Source: JBGPHT01 sp041484525 (lineage in GTDB: Bacteria; Acidobacteriota; Terriglobia; Bryobacterales; Bryobacteraceae). From it: DNA of 23,664 nt. Each line of letters begins with the position of its first letter. The first letter of the stretch is position 1. The DNA is taken from positions 1 to 23,664 of the forward strand of contig JBGPHT010000116.1 in assembly GCA_041484525.1 (NCBI GenBank), given 5' to 3'. The position numbers and the translations under genes were made by a program. The notes beneath the pieces were generated by a model. It was not told the origin of the DNA, did not search any database, and saw nothing but the letters and a program-made list of their open reading frames with translations. Shown one piece after another: positions 1 to 9,900 of this stretch.

Positions 1-167
1 AAGTGGAGAGACCCACGCATCCTCAACAAAACGACAAGAGTCTGAGCGTACACATACGCAAGGCTTCTGGCCGCTGTGCGGCGAACGCACATCTTGACCG
101 TTGCGGGATTGCCCGTCCTTGAGGCCCTTTGCTTCGGGACGCTGCGGGCCGTCAAAAATCAGGTTGC

Positions 168-202
168 GCCGGGTGGCTCCACTTTTATGTCGCACACCCG
201 GC
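168..202. repeat. GC-rich inverted repeat upstream of the selenoprotein gene
   Basis: A perfect 8-bp inverted repeat, GCCGGGTG (168-175) and CACCCGGC (195-202), encloses a 19-base loop. It lies about 20 bases before a TATAAT box. It could be the terminator of a gene outside the window, but no T-run follows on either strand and I see no upstream gene in 1-167. That stretch holds nothing else I can support. Confidence 0.35.
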
Positions 203-220
203 CCGCGCGTACCCGCGATG

Positions 221-226
221 TATAAT
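221..226 (+). promoter_or_regulatory. Putative -10 box of the selenoprotein gene
   Basis: A perfect TATAAT lies 22 bases before the chosen ATG at 249, which implies a very short 5' leader. No good -35 hexamer is visible 16-18 bases upstream (the bases there are CCGGCC-like), so the assignment rests on the -10 alone. Confidence 0.35.
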
Positions 227-248
227 CGCAGCAGCGAGCAGAAACGCG

Positions 249-1394
249 ATGCGCAACTGGGTCTGCATAGCTGTTTCGAGTACGTTTCTCATCGGAAGTG
301 CCACCGCAGCCGAGGTCTGGCTGAAGGATGACAAGCTGGTCAAATCGGTGGAAGAGCAGGTCCACAAACTGCAGCCGACGCGCCAGGAGAAACGGTTCGA
401 CGAGATCGGTTGGGCCCCGGGCATCCTGGCCGCCGAGGCGCTCGCGAAGCAGCAGAATCGCGCGGTTTTCCTGTTCACCTACGACGGCAAGATCGACACC
501 GGCCGCTGTTGAGGCGGCGCCTTCGGGCTGAGAGCGGGTCCGCTCTCGAATAACCGGGCGATCGAGCTGCTCAACCAATATTACGTGCCGGTGACGAGTT
601 CGAACGAGACCGTCGAAGCGAACGGTTCGGCGTCGCCCGAGGAGAAGGCGGAGCGGCGTCGAATTTACAACGATTTCTACGGTAAAGGCCTCGGCGTCGG
701 CGACGTGCACGTCTACATCCTGGCGCCGGACCGCAGCAGCGTGGGCGGGCTCGGGATCGGCAATGCGCTCGAGGCCGAGAAGATGATCCAGATGCTGGAA
801 GCGACGGCGCAGAAGCTCCACATCGTGGGAGGCGCGCCGGCGATCAAGCCTCGCCCGCGATCGGTGCCGCCGCAAAGCGATGCGGCGTCGATGGTGTTCC
901 ACCTGACTGCGCGCGGCAACCGCACCGGTTCCTGGCGCGAGTTTCCATCCGAGAACTGGATCGTTCTGAGCGGGCCGGAGTCGAAGCAGTTGCTGCCCAC
1001 AAGCCCCGTGGCACTGCGTACTTCGTGGGAAGTGCCTGCGGAGATCGCCAAGAAGTTCTACCAGTGGTTCTACCCGCAGACCGAGGATACGTCGATCGTG
1101 AACCGCAGCCGTATCGAACAGGAGTCGATGCGCATGACCGTGGTGACCTTGGAAAACGGAATGGCGCGGGCGCGCATCGAAGGTGCGCTGCGGATGAAAC
1201 ACACGTTCTATCCCGGCCGCGACACGGATGAGTTCGTGAGCGCCACCGTGCTCGGCTTCATGGATTTCGACGTGGCGCAGCAGCGGATCCAGCGCCTGCG
1301 CATGGTCACCGAAAAGGCGATATACGGCCAGGAACCGTTCGGAGTGGCGCTGCGCTCCGTCTCGCGCGAGACCCTAAGAGCGCTGATGGAGTAG
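249..1394 (+). CDS. Exported thioredoxin-like selenoprotein (Sec at codon 88, UGA 510-512)
   Basis: One reading frame runs from ATG 249 to TAG 1392-1394, broken only by TGA at 510-512. The start gives a signal peptide (residues 1-20, MRNWVCIAVS then a hydrophobic stretch to ATA/AE). Residues 72-87 look like the strand and active-site turn of a thioredoxin fold (FLFTYDG, then TGRC). With UGA read as selenocysteine the site is GRC-U-GG, a vicinal Cys87-Sec88 pair. The frame continues as plausible protein (GAFGLRAGPLSN, AIELLNQYYVPV) for 293 more residues, with no further stop. A SECIS-like hairpin follows the UGA. A redox role in the periplasm or envelope is inferred; the C-terminal half (about residues 170-381) matches nothing I recognise. 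The alternative is a pseudogene with a nonsense mutation, or two genes, but the second part lacks its own ribosome site and signal peptide. The stop lies 12 bases from a convergent gene. Confidence 0.8.
513..547 (+). promoter_or_regulatory. Candidate bacterial SECIS element
   Basis: Directly after the in-frame TGA (510-512) there are 17 spacer bases. GAGAGCG (530-536) then pairs perfectly with CGCTCTC (541-547) around the tetraloop GGTC (537-540). Bacterial SECIS elements are short hairpins inside the coding sequence, with G-rich apical loops roughly 16-37 bases after the UGA. The E. coli fdhF element also presents GGUC at its loop. Here 24 bases separate the UGA from the loop, which is within that range. 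Folding and SelB binding are inferred. Confidence 0.75.
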
Positions 1395-1406
1395 ATCTCC
1401 GCCCCG

Positions 1407-2453
1407 TCACTTCGGCCACGCCAGCGCTTCCGGAACCGAATCCGCGCTTTCGGCCAAAGCCCAATACTCCACCTCGGCGCGGCTGCGCGCCGGCAGCCAA
1501 CGATAAGTGGGGACCCCAAACAGGGTGCCGCGATCGATCATCGCGCGCCGCGATTCCGGCATGGGAGATGCGCCGAACTCCATGCCGCGCGTCAACGCCT
1601 TGCCATTCCACGGCGGATTGGCGCGGCTCTGGTTCTCTTCCCAAATCCCCATCCAGGGAAAGTCGGCGCGCTTCCAGACGTACCCGAATGCCAGCTTCAG
1701 GCCTGGGTGGAAGGCGGAGAAAAACACGACATCGCGCCGCGGGTCCATCAGGTGCGTGGTGAACGCGCTCGAGACGGGAGCGTTGGTGAAGATGCGCAAG
1801 TCGGCGAAGCCTTCGCCCGAGAGCGGCGCCATCGGCCACTCGAAGACGGCGGCGGTGCGTAGATAGTCCCCGACGCCGAATTCGTGCTCATAGACCATGG
1901 ATTGCGAGGCCGGCAGCCGGAACTCCGTCACGCCGCGATCGAGGAACGGAGGACCGAGCGTGACGTGCTGGGTCCAGGCGATGGGACGGTCGCATGCCGA
2001 GAGGTTCTCGACTGTCTCCCGGATGCGGACGGCGCCGCCGTGCAGTTCGATCGTGCGCTCGAAGCTAAGCTGCGCCGACGGGAGACACGTTCGTGTCAGC
2101 AGGGCATCATCCGCACGCTCGATTTCATAGGGCGCCACAGAGCCTTCGCCGTGGACGGTGATGCCAGCCGCTGCCTCCTCGGGCGACGGGCCGCCGAAGA
2201 GATCGAGGCACAGGTTGTGGCCCATGATGCCGGCCAGCAGCCTCGCTTCGGCGCCGCTGCCGTACTCGGGATGCCGGGCTGGATCGTAGGTGGAGGGCTC
2301 GATCGAAGGCCAGGGCGGCGTCCAAAGGGGATTCACGCCGGTGCGCTTGTCGAGGATCTCCGCGATGTGGCCGCCCTCTACGAGCACGGTCACGCGCAGG
2401 CGATCGTTCTCGATCGAGGCGGCGCGGCGGCCGCGGTAGGAGGTTTCAGCCAT
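1407..2453 (-). CDS. Aldose 1-epimerase / galactose mutarotase-like protein
   Basis: 348 residues with no signal peptide, so probably cytoplasmic. The protein has the layout of the galactose-mutarotase-like beta-sandwich superfamily. An N-terminal strand set (ENDRLRVTVLVEGGHIAEI) is followed by MGHNLCLDLFGGPSPEEA and HGEGS (the usual first catalytic-His region). TQHVTLGPPFLD is the likely second His, and an acidic WEENQSR/GMEFG segment sits near the C-terminus. Family members interconvert sugar anomers or bind sugars, but the substrate here cannot be told. It is the last gene of the minus-strand operon, with its ATG only 3 bases after the preceding stop codon. A non-catalytic sugar-binding role is possible. 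Confidence 0.7.
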   Translation of the reverse strand: MAETSYRGRRAASIENDRLRVTVLVEGGHIAEILDKRTGVNPLWTPPWPSIEPSTYDPARHPEYGSGAEARLLAGIMGHNLCLDLFGGPSPEEAAAGITVHGEGSVAPYEIERADDALLTRTCLPSAQLSFERTIELHGGAVRIRETVENLSACDRPIAWTQHVTLGPPFLDRGVTEFRLPASQSMVYEHEFGVGDYLRTAAVFEWPMAPLSGEGFADLRIFTNAPVSSAFTTHLMDPRRDVVFFSAFHPGLKLAFGYVWKRADFPWMGIWEENQSRANPPWNGKALTRGMEFGASPMPESRRAMIDRGTLFGVPTYRWLPARSRAEVEYWALAESADSVPEALAWPK

Positions 2454-2456
2454 CTG

Positions 2457-2942
2457 CTAAAACGCCAGCACGTCCTTTTTCGCCTCGATCTTCGCCACGT
2501 CGATGCCGGGAACCTTTTTCAAATCCTCGATGGATTTGAACGCGCCATTCTTGGTGCGGTAGTCAAGGATTGCGGCAGCCTGCGAACGCCGGAGCGACAG
2601 CCGGCTTTCCAGCTCGATAGCGGTGGCCTTGTTCACGTTGAGCTTCGGCTGTTCATCGCCCGGGTAGGTCTTGGCCAGGTAATCGAGAACCGCCTGTATC
2701 TCTTTGTCCGTGCCCTGCGCGCCGAGACTCACCATCTTGTCGACGGTCGCCTGCCAGCCCGCGCGATCCTGCCGAAGAGATACCGAGCGCTCCAGCTCAT
2801 GGCACTGCTTGCACAGCTTCTCGGTCTCTTCCTTACCCGGTCCGTCCGGCAACTGCGCCCACGCGCTGCCGGCGAAAATCGCGAACACTGCCAGGATCCT
2901 AGTGCTCGATCGGAAAACCAAATGCGTAGAATGTGCCGTCAT
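2457..2942 (-). CDS. Exported cytochrome c fused to a ComEA-like helix-hairpin-helix domain
   Basis: 161 residues. A signal peptide (about 1-29, ending GSAWA/Q) is followed by a small c-type cytochrome. It has one haem motif, CKQCH (44-48), and a likely axial Met70 in GWQATVDKMVSLGA, the pattern of short class I cytochromes. Residues 101-150 form a helix-hairpin-helix unit (LNVNKATAIELESRL, then GAFKSIEDLKKVPGID), as in ComEA and type II secretion proteins. Such domains bind DNA or protein. It overlaps the upstream propeller gene by 44 bases. A TTG seven codons in (about 2921) is an alternative start that would shorten the overlap. Role inferred: electron carrier for the operon, with the hairpin domain acting as a docking element. 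Confidence 0.8.
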   Translation of the reverse strand: MTAHSTHLVFRSSTRILAVFAIFAGSAWAQLPDGPGKEETEKLCKQCHELERSVSLRQDRAGWQATVDKMVSLGAQGTDKEIQAVLDYLAKTYPGDEQPKLNVNKATAIELESRLSLRRSQAAAILDYRTKNGAFKSIEDLKKVPGIDVAKIEAKKDVLAF

Positions 2943-4482
2943 ATGTCCCTAGATACACCTGGCTGCTACCGGCGGACAACCCCCCGCCACGCATCGAGGA
3001 GGTGATGCTCTTGCCGCTGTTCCAAAGCTCCTTGCCCGTCGTGCCATCGAGCGCATACACCACCGCGTTCGAGGAACCGCCGCTGGCCGCGAACACGACG
3101 CCGTTAACGATCGTTGGCGGCAGCGGCGAAGCGATTTCGCGCGATGTCCAACCAGCCTGCAGCGTCAGAGCGCCATTCTGCTCCACCAGCTTCCATGACC
3201 CGACCGTCCCGCCGGATGATGCCAGCACCCATCGGGTCGCCGCCGCATCCTGCCAACTGGCGAGAGCGCCGGGACTGGAGTTCGCCGCAATGGTCGCGGG
3301 AGGCGTCTGGTAAAGCGGCGTCTGATGGCCGGCACCGCCAAAATCCTTGGCGTCGAGAAGATGGATGCGTCCATCTTTGGTGGTCGCGGCGATGAGCGTT
3401 CGTTCCTTGTACTCGAAGATGACGGGCGAAGAAGTGAAGCCCTGACCGGCGCGGTACGAATCCTTGACCTTCAAGGTCTTCGGTTCGAGCGCCACCAGAT
3501 CTCCGCCTGCGGTGGCGACGTAAAGGGTTCCGTCGGGACCGATCGCAGGACCAGCCGATCCCGCGATTCCACCAGTGGCGGGCTTCCAGCTCGCGACCTC
3601 TTTGGAGGCGAGATCGAGGGCCCACACGCCATCCGGCGCGCCGCCGCAGCCCGGGGTCGTGGCGGCATAAGCCACGTTATCCACCAGGATGAAACCCTGA
3701 ACGTTGGCGTTCGGCGGAAGAAACTTCACCGGCGGTTCCGGTTCGTCGCCATTCGATACGTACATATTGTGAAGCATGCCGTCGCTCGCGAGGACATGCA
3801 GGTAGTTGGGGGTGCGGCCTCTGCCGCCATCCGGTCCGCCGCGACCGCCACGGCCGGCAGCGACTGGGGCACCAGGAGCGCCAGGAGTGCCACGCCCGGC
3901 GGGCGGCGCTACAGGAAAACCTCCACCACCGCGAGCCGCGTTCGCCGCAACCTCCTGTATCGTGACTGCACCCTCGCCTGGTTTTCCAACCGCGCTCTTC
4001 GCCGCAGCGCCACCACGGCCGCCCCCACCGCTGCGCCCCACAGGCGCTCCCGGAAACGCTGCCGCCGCAGGTCGCGTCAGGCTGGCGTTACTAGCGCAAC
4101 CCGGCTGCGCCGCAGCACGCTTCTGCCATTCGATACGGCCGAGGTCGGTGTCGATGCCGACGATGTTGTCCGGCCCGCTAGTCACGTATCCCAGAGACCG
4201 GAATCCGCGGTATCCGATGTAGCCCTCGAGCAGGACCGGCGGCGCCATCGAGTTCGACTGCTTAGGATCGCTGGGCAGCTTGATCTTCCACAGGAACTGG
4301 AAGCCCGGCTTCTGCATGCTGTCCTTCGAGATTTTCGGATCCGCCCTGACCCAGAACGAACGCTGCGCATCGCTGCCGCTTGTCGCCCATCCGCCTCCCC
4401 GGCCGAATTGGGCGTGCGCCGCACCCATCCAAACGAACGCGCAGCCGAACGAGACGATAGTTGCACCAGCCAGTCTTCGCAT
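2899..4482 (-). CDS. Exported PQQ-binding-like beta-propeller protein with Gly/Pro-rich insert
   Basis: 527 residues from ATG 4482. That start is preferred because AAAGGAG lies 8 bases before it. An in-frame ATG at 4500 overlaps the upstream stop as ATGA but would place six residues before the signal peptide. The signal peptide ends at AAHA/Q. The body carries PQQ-like propeller blades (VGIDTDLGRIEWQ, VWALDLASKEVASW, VYALDGTTGKELWNSG). Between blades, roughly residues 130-220, is a low-complexity Ala/Gly/Pro/Arg segment absent from its paralogue at 5259-6809. The two share landmarks such as DGMLH and a GCGG segment before the blade with ALDLA/SYDLA. Whether PQQ is bound is unknown, because the metal-site residues of true quinoprotein dehydrogenases are not evident. 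Probable periplasmic role alongside the neighbouring cytochrome. Confidence 0.8.
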   Translation of the reverse strand: MRRLAGATIVSFGCAFVWMGAAHAQFGRGGGWATSGSDAQRSFWVRADPKISKDSMQKPGFQFLWKIKLPSDPKQSNSMAPPVLLEGYIGYRGFRSLGYVTSGPDNIVGIDTDLGRIEWQKRAAAQPGCASNASLTRPAAAAFPGAPVGRSGGGGRGGAAAKSAVGKPGEGAVTIQEVAANAARGGGGFPVAPPAGRGTPGAPGAPVAAGRGGRGGPDGGRGRTPNYLHVLASDGMLHNMYVSNGDEPEPPVKFLPPNANVQGFILVDNVAYAATTPGCGGAPDGVWALDLASKEVASWKPATGGIAGSAGPAIGPDGTLYVATAGGDLVALEPKTLKVKDSYRAGQGFTSSPVIFEYKERTLIAATTKDGRIHLLDAKDFGGAGHQTPLYQTPPATIAANSSPGALASWQDAAATRWVLASSGGTVGSWKLVEQNGALTLQAGWTSREIASPLPPTIVNGVVFAASGGSSNAVVYALDGTTGKELWNSGKSITSSMRGGGLSAGSSQVYLGTYDGTFYAFGFPIEH

Positions 4483-4496
4483 AAACCGAACTCCTT

Positions 4497-5258
4497 TCAT
4501 TCCTTGCCCAGCGCCATCGCGATCGCCCGTTCCGCGAGCGGCGCCATTACGGTGTAACCAGCGGCGTTGGGAAGCAGCCCGTCGCCGGTCAACTCTTTTT
4601 TGAAATTGCGCCCGTCCGCCAGGGCGGCGTAGTAATCCAGATACACGGAACCGCTTTCCGCAGCATAGTCCTTAATCCAGCCGTTCAGGCCGATGATTTT
4701 TCCCTGCGGACGCAGGCCGGTCTGCTTCTTGTAGCAGTCGCAAACCGGGGTCACGGAAGCCAGCACCACGCGAATACCGTGCGCCTTGGCGAGTTCCGTC
4801 ATCGACATGAAATTCTCCGCCAGCGTGCCCTGCGTCATGGGACCCACGAGGGCGGCGAGATCATTTGTCCCCGCCTGGATGATGACGACTTTCGGCTGCA
4901 GCGCAATCACATCCTGCCGGAAGCGGACGAGCATCTGCGGCGACGTCTGACCGCTGATGCCGCGATTCAAATATGGCTTTCCTGGAAAGAACTGCGCCTC
5001 GCCGCTCACCCAGTTCTCCGTGATGTCGTCGCCCAGGAAAACCACGCGGTTTTCTCCGGATTTAGGGGCACGAACCTCGGCATCCACACTGCCGTAGCGC
5101 GTGAGCCCGGCCCAATCGATAAGCAGGTGTCTTTGTCCGGCAAGCCTGCGCTCGAGCGACTGGATGGTGACGGCGGAGTCCGGCGTCTGGGCTTCCGCGC
5201 AGGCCAGGGTCAGCAGGGCTGGCAGGATTCCACGGAGGAGCGTTTCGATCGGGGACAT
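4497..5258 (-). CDS. SGNH/GDSL-fold protein with degenerate catalytic residues
   Basis: 253 residues, with an N-terminal signal peptide (about 1-23). The fold blocks are clear. Block I is VVFLGDDITENW (about 73-83), where the family has GDS, so the nucleophile Ser is Asp78. Block II is NRGISGQT with its Gly, and block III is IQAGTNDLA with Asn132. Block V reads DGLLPNAAGY where the family has DGLHPN, so the catalytic His is Leu229. With both Ser and His replaced, ordinary esterase chemistry is unlikely. A sugar-binding, chaperone or altered catalytic role is inferred. It sits between two propeller paralogues. Its ATG directly follows the upstream stop, and its TGA overlaps an ATG of the next gene. 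Confidence 0.85.
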   Translation of the reverse strand: MSPIETLLRGILPALLTLACAEAQTPDSAVTIQSLERRLAGQRHLLIDWAGLTRYGSVDAEVRAPKSGENRVVFLGDDITENWVSGEAQFFPGKPYLNRGISGQTSPQMLVRFRQDVIALQPKVVIIQAGTNDLAALVGPMTQGTLAENFMSMTELAKAHGIRVVLASVTPVCDCYKKQTGLRPQGKIIGLNGWIKDYAAESGSVYLDYYAALADGRNFKKELTGDGLLPNAAGYTVMAPLAERAIAMALGKE

Positions 5259-6809
<1,551 letters not shown>

Positions 6810-6906
6810 CCCTGTCCCTCGCGTCTATTCGGGCCGCCGTCGCGCCCCGTATTACATCAATTTACACCGGTGGTTAACGCTTGTGTCGTTGCCTGACAAC
6901 ATTTCA

Positions 6907-6949
6907 CCCCGGCGAGGCTGCCTGCGAGTTGCTGGCAGCCTTACCGGGG
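6907..6949 (-). terminator. Two-tier hairpin after the large TonB receptor gene
   Basis: Outer arms CCCCGG (6907-6912) and CCGGGG (6944-6949) enclose inner arms GGCTGCC (6916-6922) and GGCAGCC (6934-6940), with 3-base internal bulges and an 11-base loop. It starts about 25 bases past the receptor's stop codon and precedes the next gene on the same strand. No clean T-run follows on the minus strand (TGAAATGTTGT), so it may be a weak or Rho-aided terminator, or a processing or stability hairpin separating two transcription units. Confidence 0.5.
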
Positions 6950-6974
6950 CTAGGTTAGGTCAGAACTGCTGGCG

Positions 6975-9900
6975 TCAGAATCTGAATCTCGCCGACATGG
7001 CCGCGTGGCGAGCTTGGACCTGCGCGCCACCGATCACGCCGAAACTTGAGTTGGTTTGCGCCCCAGTAGTGAAGTTGTACGTGAGCGACGTGTTCGGATT
7101 GTTGGGGTTGAAGTGATTGAGCGTGTTGAAGGATTCGACCCGGAACTCAAGAGTCTTGCGCTCCGCCAGCCGGAATTCTTTTGCGACTGAGAAGTCGAGG
7201 TTGAACGCACCCGGACCGTAGGTCAGGGTTGGAGGCGTATTGCCGATGCCGAGCGAATCGATGGCCGGCAGCGTAAAGTTGGCGGCGTTGAACGGCACCT
7301 GCAACCCCGGGTCCTCCGTCTTCGAGGGATACTGACCGGAGGGGAGGTAGGTGTTGCTTCCCATCTGGCAGCGGAACGGAATGCCGCCGGTCGGCGTGCC
7401 GGTCCAATACAGTGCCGGTTGGTTCGTGGCAGCGCAACCGACCGTGTAGGGTGTACCGGAATAGATAGCACCGTTGCCGTTGAGGTGCCATCCGTTCAGC
7501 ATCTGGCGAGTGAAGGCGTTGTTCCACAAACGGCTGCCATCCGGAACATCGTAGCCGAAGTTGAAATTGACAGCGTGGGCACGGTTGGCCACGTTCTTGG
7601 TGATCTTGGTGTCGATGTACTGGCTGATCGGATTTGTAGTGGGGTTCTGTAGAAAGGTGATGGTCCTCGACCATGTATAGTTAGTGTTCCACTGGAACCT
7701 GCCGACGCGGCGGTTTAACTGCACCTGGAGCGAGTTGTAGGAACTCGTATTACTGTAAGTCCAGATCGGAATCTGCCCGAATCCTGCATATTCCGTCATG
7801 GCCCGAAGGAGATTGGTGGAGTAGAAGCCGGTGCTCGTCGGATCTTTGAATTTCGCGATGGCGCCGTCCTTCGGGGTCCAGACGGTAAGCGGCGCAACGG
7901 CGTTGAAATCGGTCCACTGTCCGTAGCCGTGGCGAAGCGCGTTACCTACAAAGGAGACTTCAGCGATCATGCCGTGCCCGATATCGCGCTGCACGCCAAG
8001 GCTCCAGTTGTAAGTGGTCTGGGTCCCCTGGTCCTGCGATCCGCCGAGAATGTTCTGCGGCGTGTAGTAGGGCTGAGCGTTGGCCAGACTGGTGAAGTTG
8101 GTGTAGAGAATAGTGGGTGACAGGAAATTAGGCGGCGCCGCCATCGGGCCGGTACCGGCCCCGGTCGCGCCGATATTGTCGACGGTCCAGTTGCGGCCGA
8201 CGATGATCCCGTAGCCGCCGCGAACAGCCGTCTTCCCGTTTCCGAAAACGTCCCAGGCAAACCCGAGGTGCGGTCCCAATTGGATCGGCGGGGTGTGGAA
8301 GAAATGGCTGTCATATTGTTGGATGCCCGACCACGGCGTACCGTTCGCAGCATACGAGGAGGTATCGAAGGTGCCTTGGCGGACATACGGGAAGATGGCG
8401 CCTGTGACCGGGTTGATCGCCGCCTTTTGTCCGTTTACCAGAGTCGGGAAGAGGAGTTGTCCGGCCTTGCTGGAACTGTACGCCGACTGGCTGAAGAAGC
8501 CAAGCGTGGCGCCCTTCGAATACAGATCGCCGACGCGGAAGAAGCGCAGGCCCGGATCCAGCGTGAGGCGGCGGCTGACTTTCCAAGTGTCCTGCACGAA
8601 CCATTCGATCTGGGTGTAGCGCGCGTGGTTGACCTGCTTCTTGTTATCGTCGCCATAGGCGAAGATACTGCCGACGAGGGCATTGGAGTACGGATAGCCG
8701 GTGTCGTTCGACGAAGAGCGGTCTGAGCCGAAGTAGTAAGTTCCGGCGGTGTTGTAAGTGGAGTACACACTCACGTTGCGCGCCATGCGCTCGATGTAGA
8801 TGCCGGCCTTCACGTTATGGCCGCCCTTGAGCCAGGTGATCTTGTCGGTGACGGTCTGCAGCATATCCGTGCCGGTGAATGGCCAGCGAGGATCGTGACC
8901 GAATGAGGGTCCCTGCGAAAGGCCCTGGCCCGGTGACTGCGCACTGAAGCCGGAGGGCAGGCCGAAGTTGACCTGCGGGAGAAGATTCAGAATGTTACTC
9001 GAAGTATAGATTCGGGGTAGCGTGATGGCATTGCCATTCACGTCCTTAAGCGGAAGCAGGTTGTCGGCGTAAGTCTTGGTTCCGCCCACCGCCGCCGAAT
9101 TCACCTGGTCGATCGGGTTGACGCCTTGCCTGCCGCGATTGACGCCCCAACTTACTTCGTTAATCAGGGTGGGCGAGAACGTGTAAACCGCCGTGGCTAG
9201 AGCGCCCGCCGCCTGGACGTGATAGCTATGCTCGAACTGTCCCCAGTTGCCGCCGGTGGGCCCGACCGTGCCGGCGTAGCCATCCACGGCTTGATAGTCC
9301 TGCAACAGACGCACGAAGGTCTGGAGCTTCGAATTGACATTGTAATCGACGCGTAAAATCTTGTCGTCAAGCGGGCGCGACTGCGGGAGGATAGCGCGGT
9401 AGTTGTAGCGACGCTGACCGGTCGGGTCTAGCCCCAGGCCTGCGGGGTCGGGAAGCGGGAACAGGTTCAGCATCGCCTGGCCGGCCTTACTGATCTGGGC
9501 GGATGGAATCTTGTTGCCCGGATACGCCACCCCCGTGGTGGGATCGAAGACCGGAATCAGCGCACCAGTCGTGGTGACGGTCTGCGAGAAGTCACCCTGC
9601 CGCTCGAGTGCCGAGGGCATGGTGAAACTGTTGTCGATGGTGTTCTTGTTGCGCAACTTGTCGAACGAGAAGAAGAAGAACAGCTTGGTGCGGCTCTTGT
9701 TGAACCTGGTTCCGGGGATGATCAGCGGACCGCCAACAGTGCCGCCGGGATTTTGGTACCGGTATTTCGGCTTCTGCACGTTCAGCTTGTTATTGAACCA
9801 CTCGTTGGCGTCGAACATCTCGTGCCGCCAGTAGTAATACGCCGAGCCGTGGAACTGGGGGGTCCCGTTCTTAGTGCTGAAGGTCAACTGGCCGCCGGTT

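Noticed and set aside
278..292. TACGTTTCTC resembling half of the LacI operator
   Set aside because: It lies inside the signal-peptide coding region of the selenoprotein gene and only one half matches.
159..1202. Long minus-strand open frame across the selenoprotein gene
   Set aside because: The composition is Arg/His-rich without motifs, typical of a GC-rich antisense shadow, and the plus-strand frame has a signal peptide and a fold-like pattern.
585..1394. Separate gene starting at ATG-like GTG/ATG codons after the TGA
   Set aside because: No ribosome site or signal peptide is visible, and it continues the same frame and fold as the part before the TGA.
6855..6885. Palindrome CACCGGTG flanked by TTA/TTAA as a third LacI operator before the propeller operon
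   Set aside because: The core differs from the two matching operators and the flanks are not symmetric.
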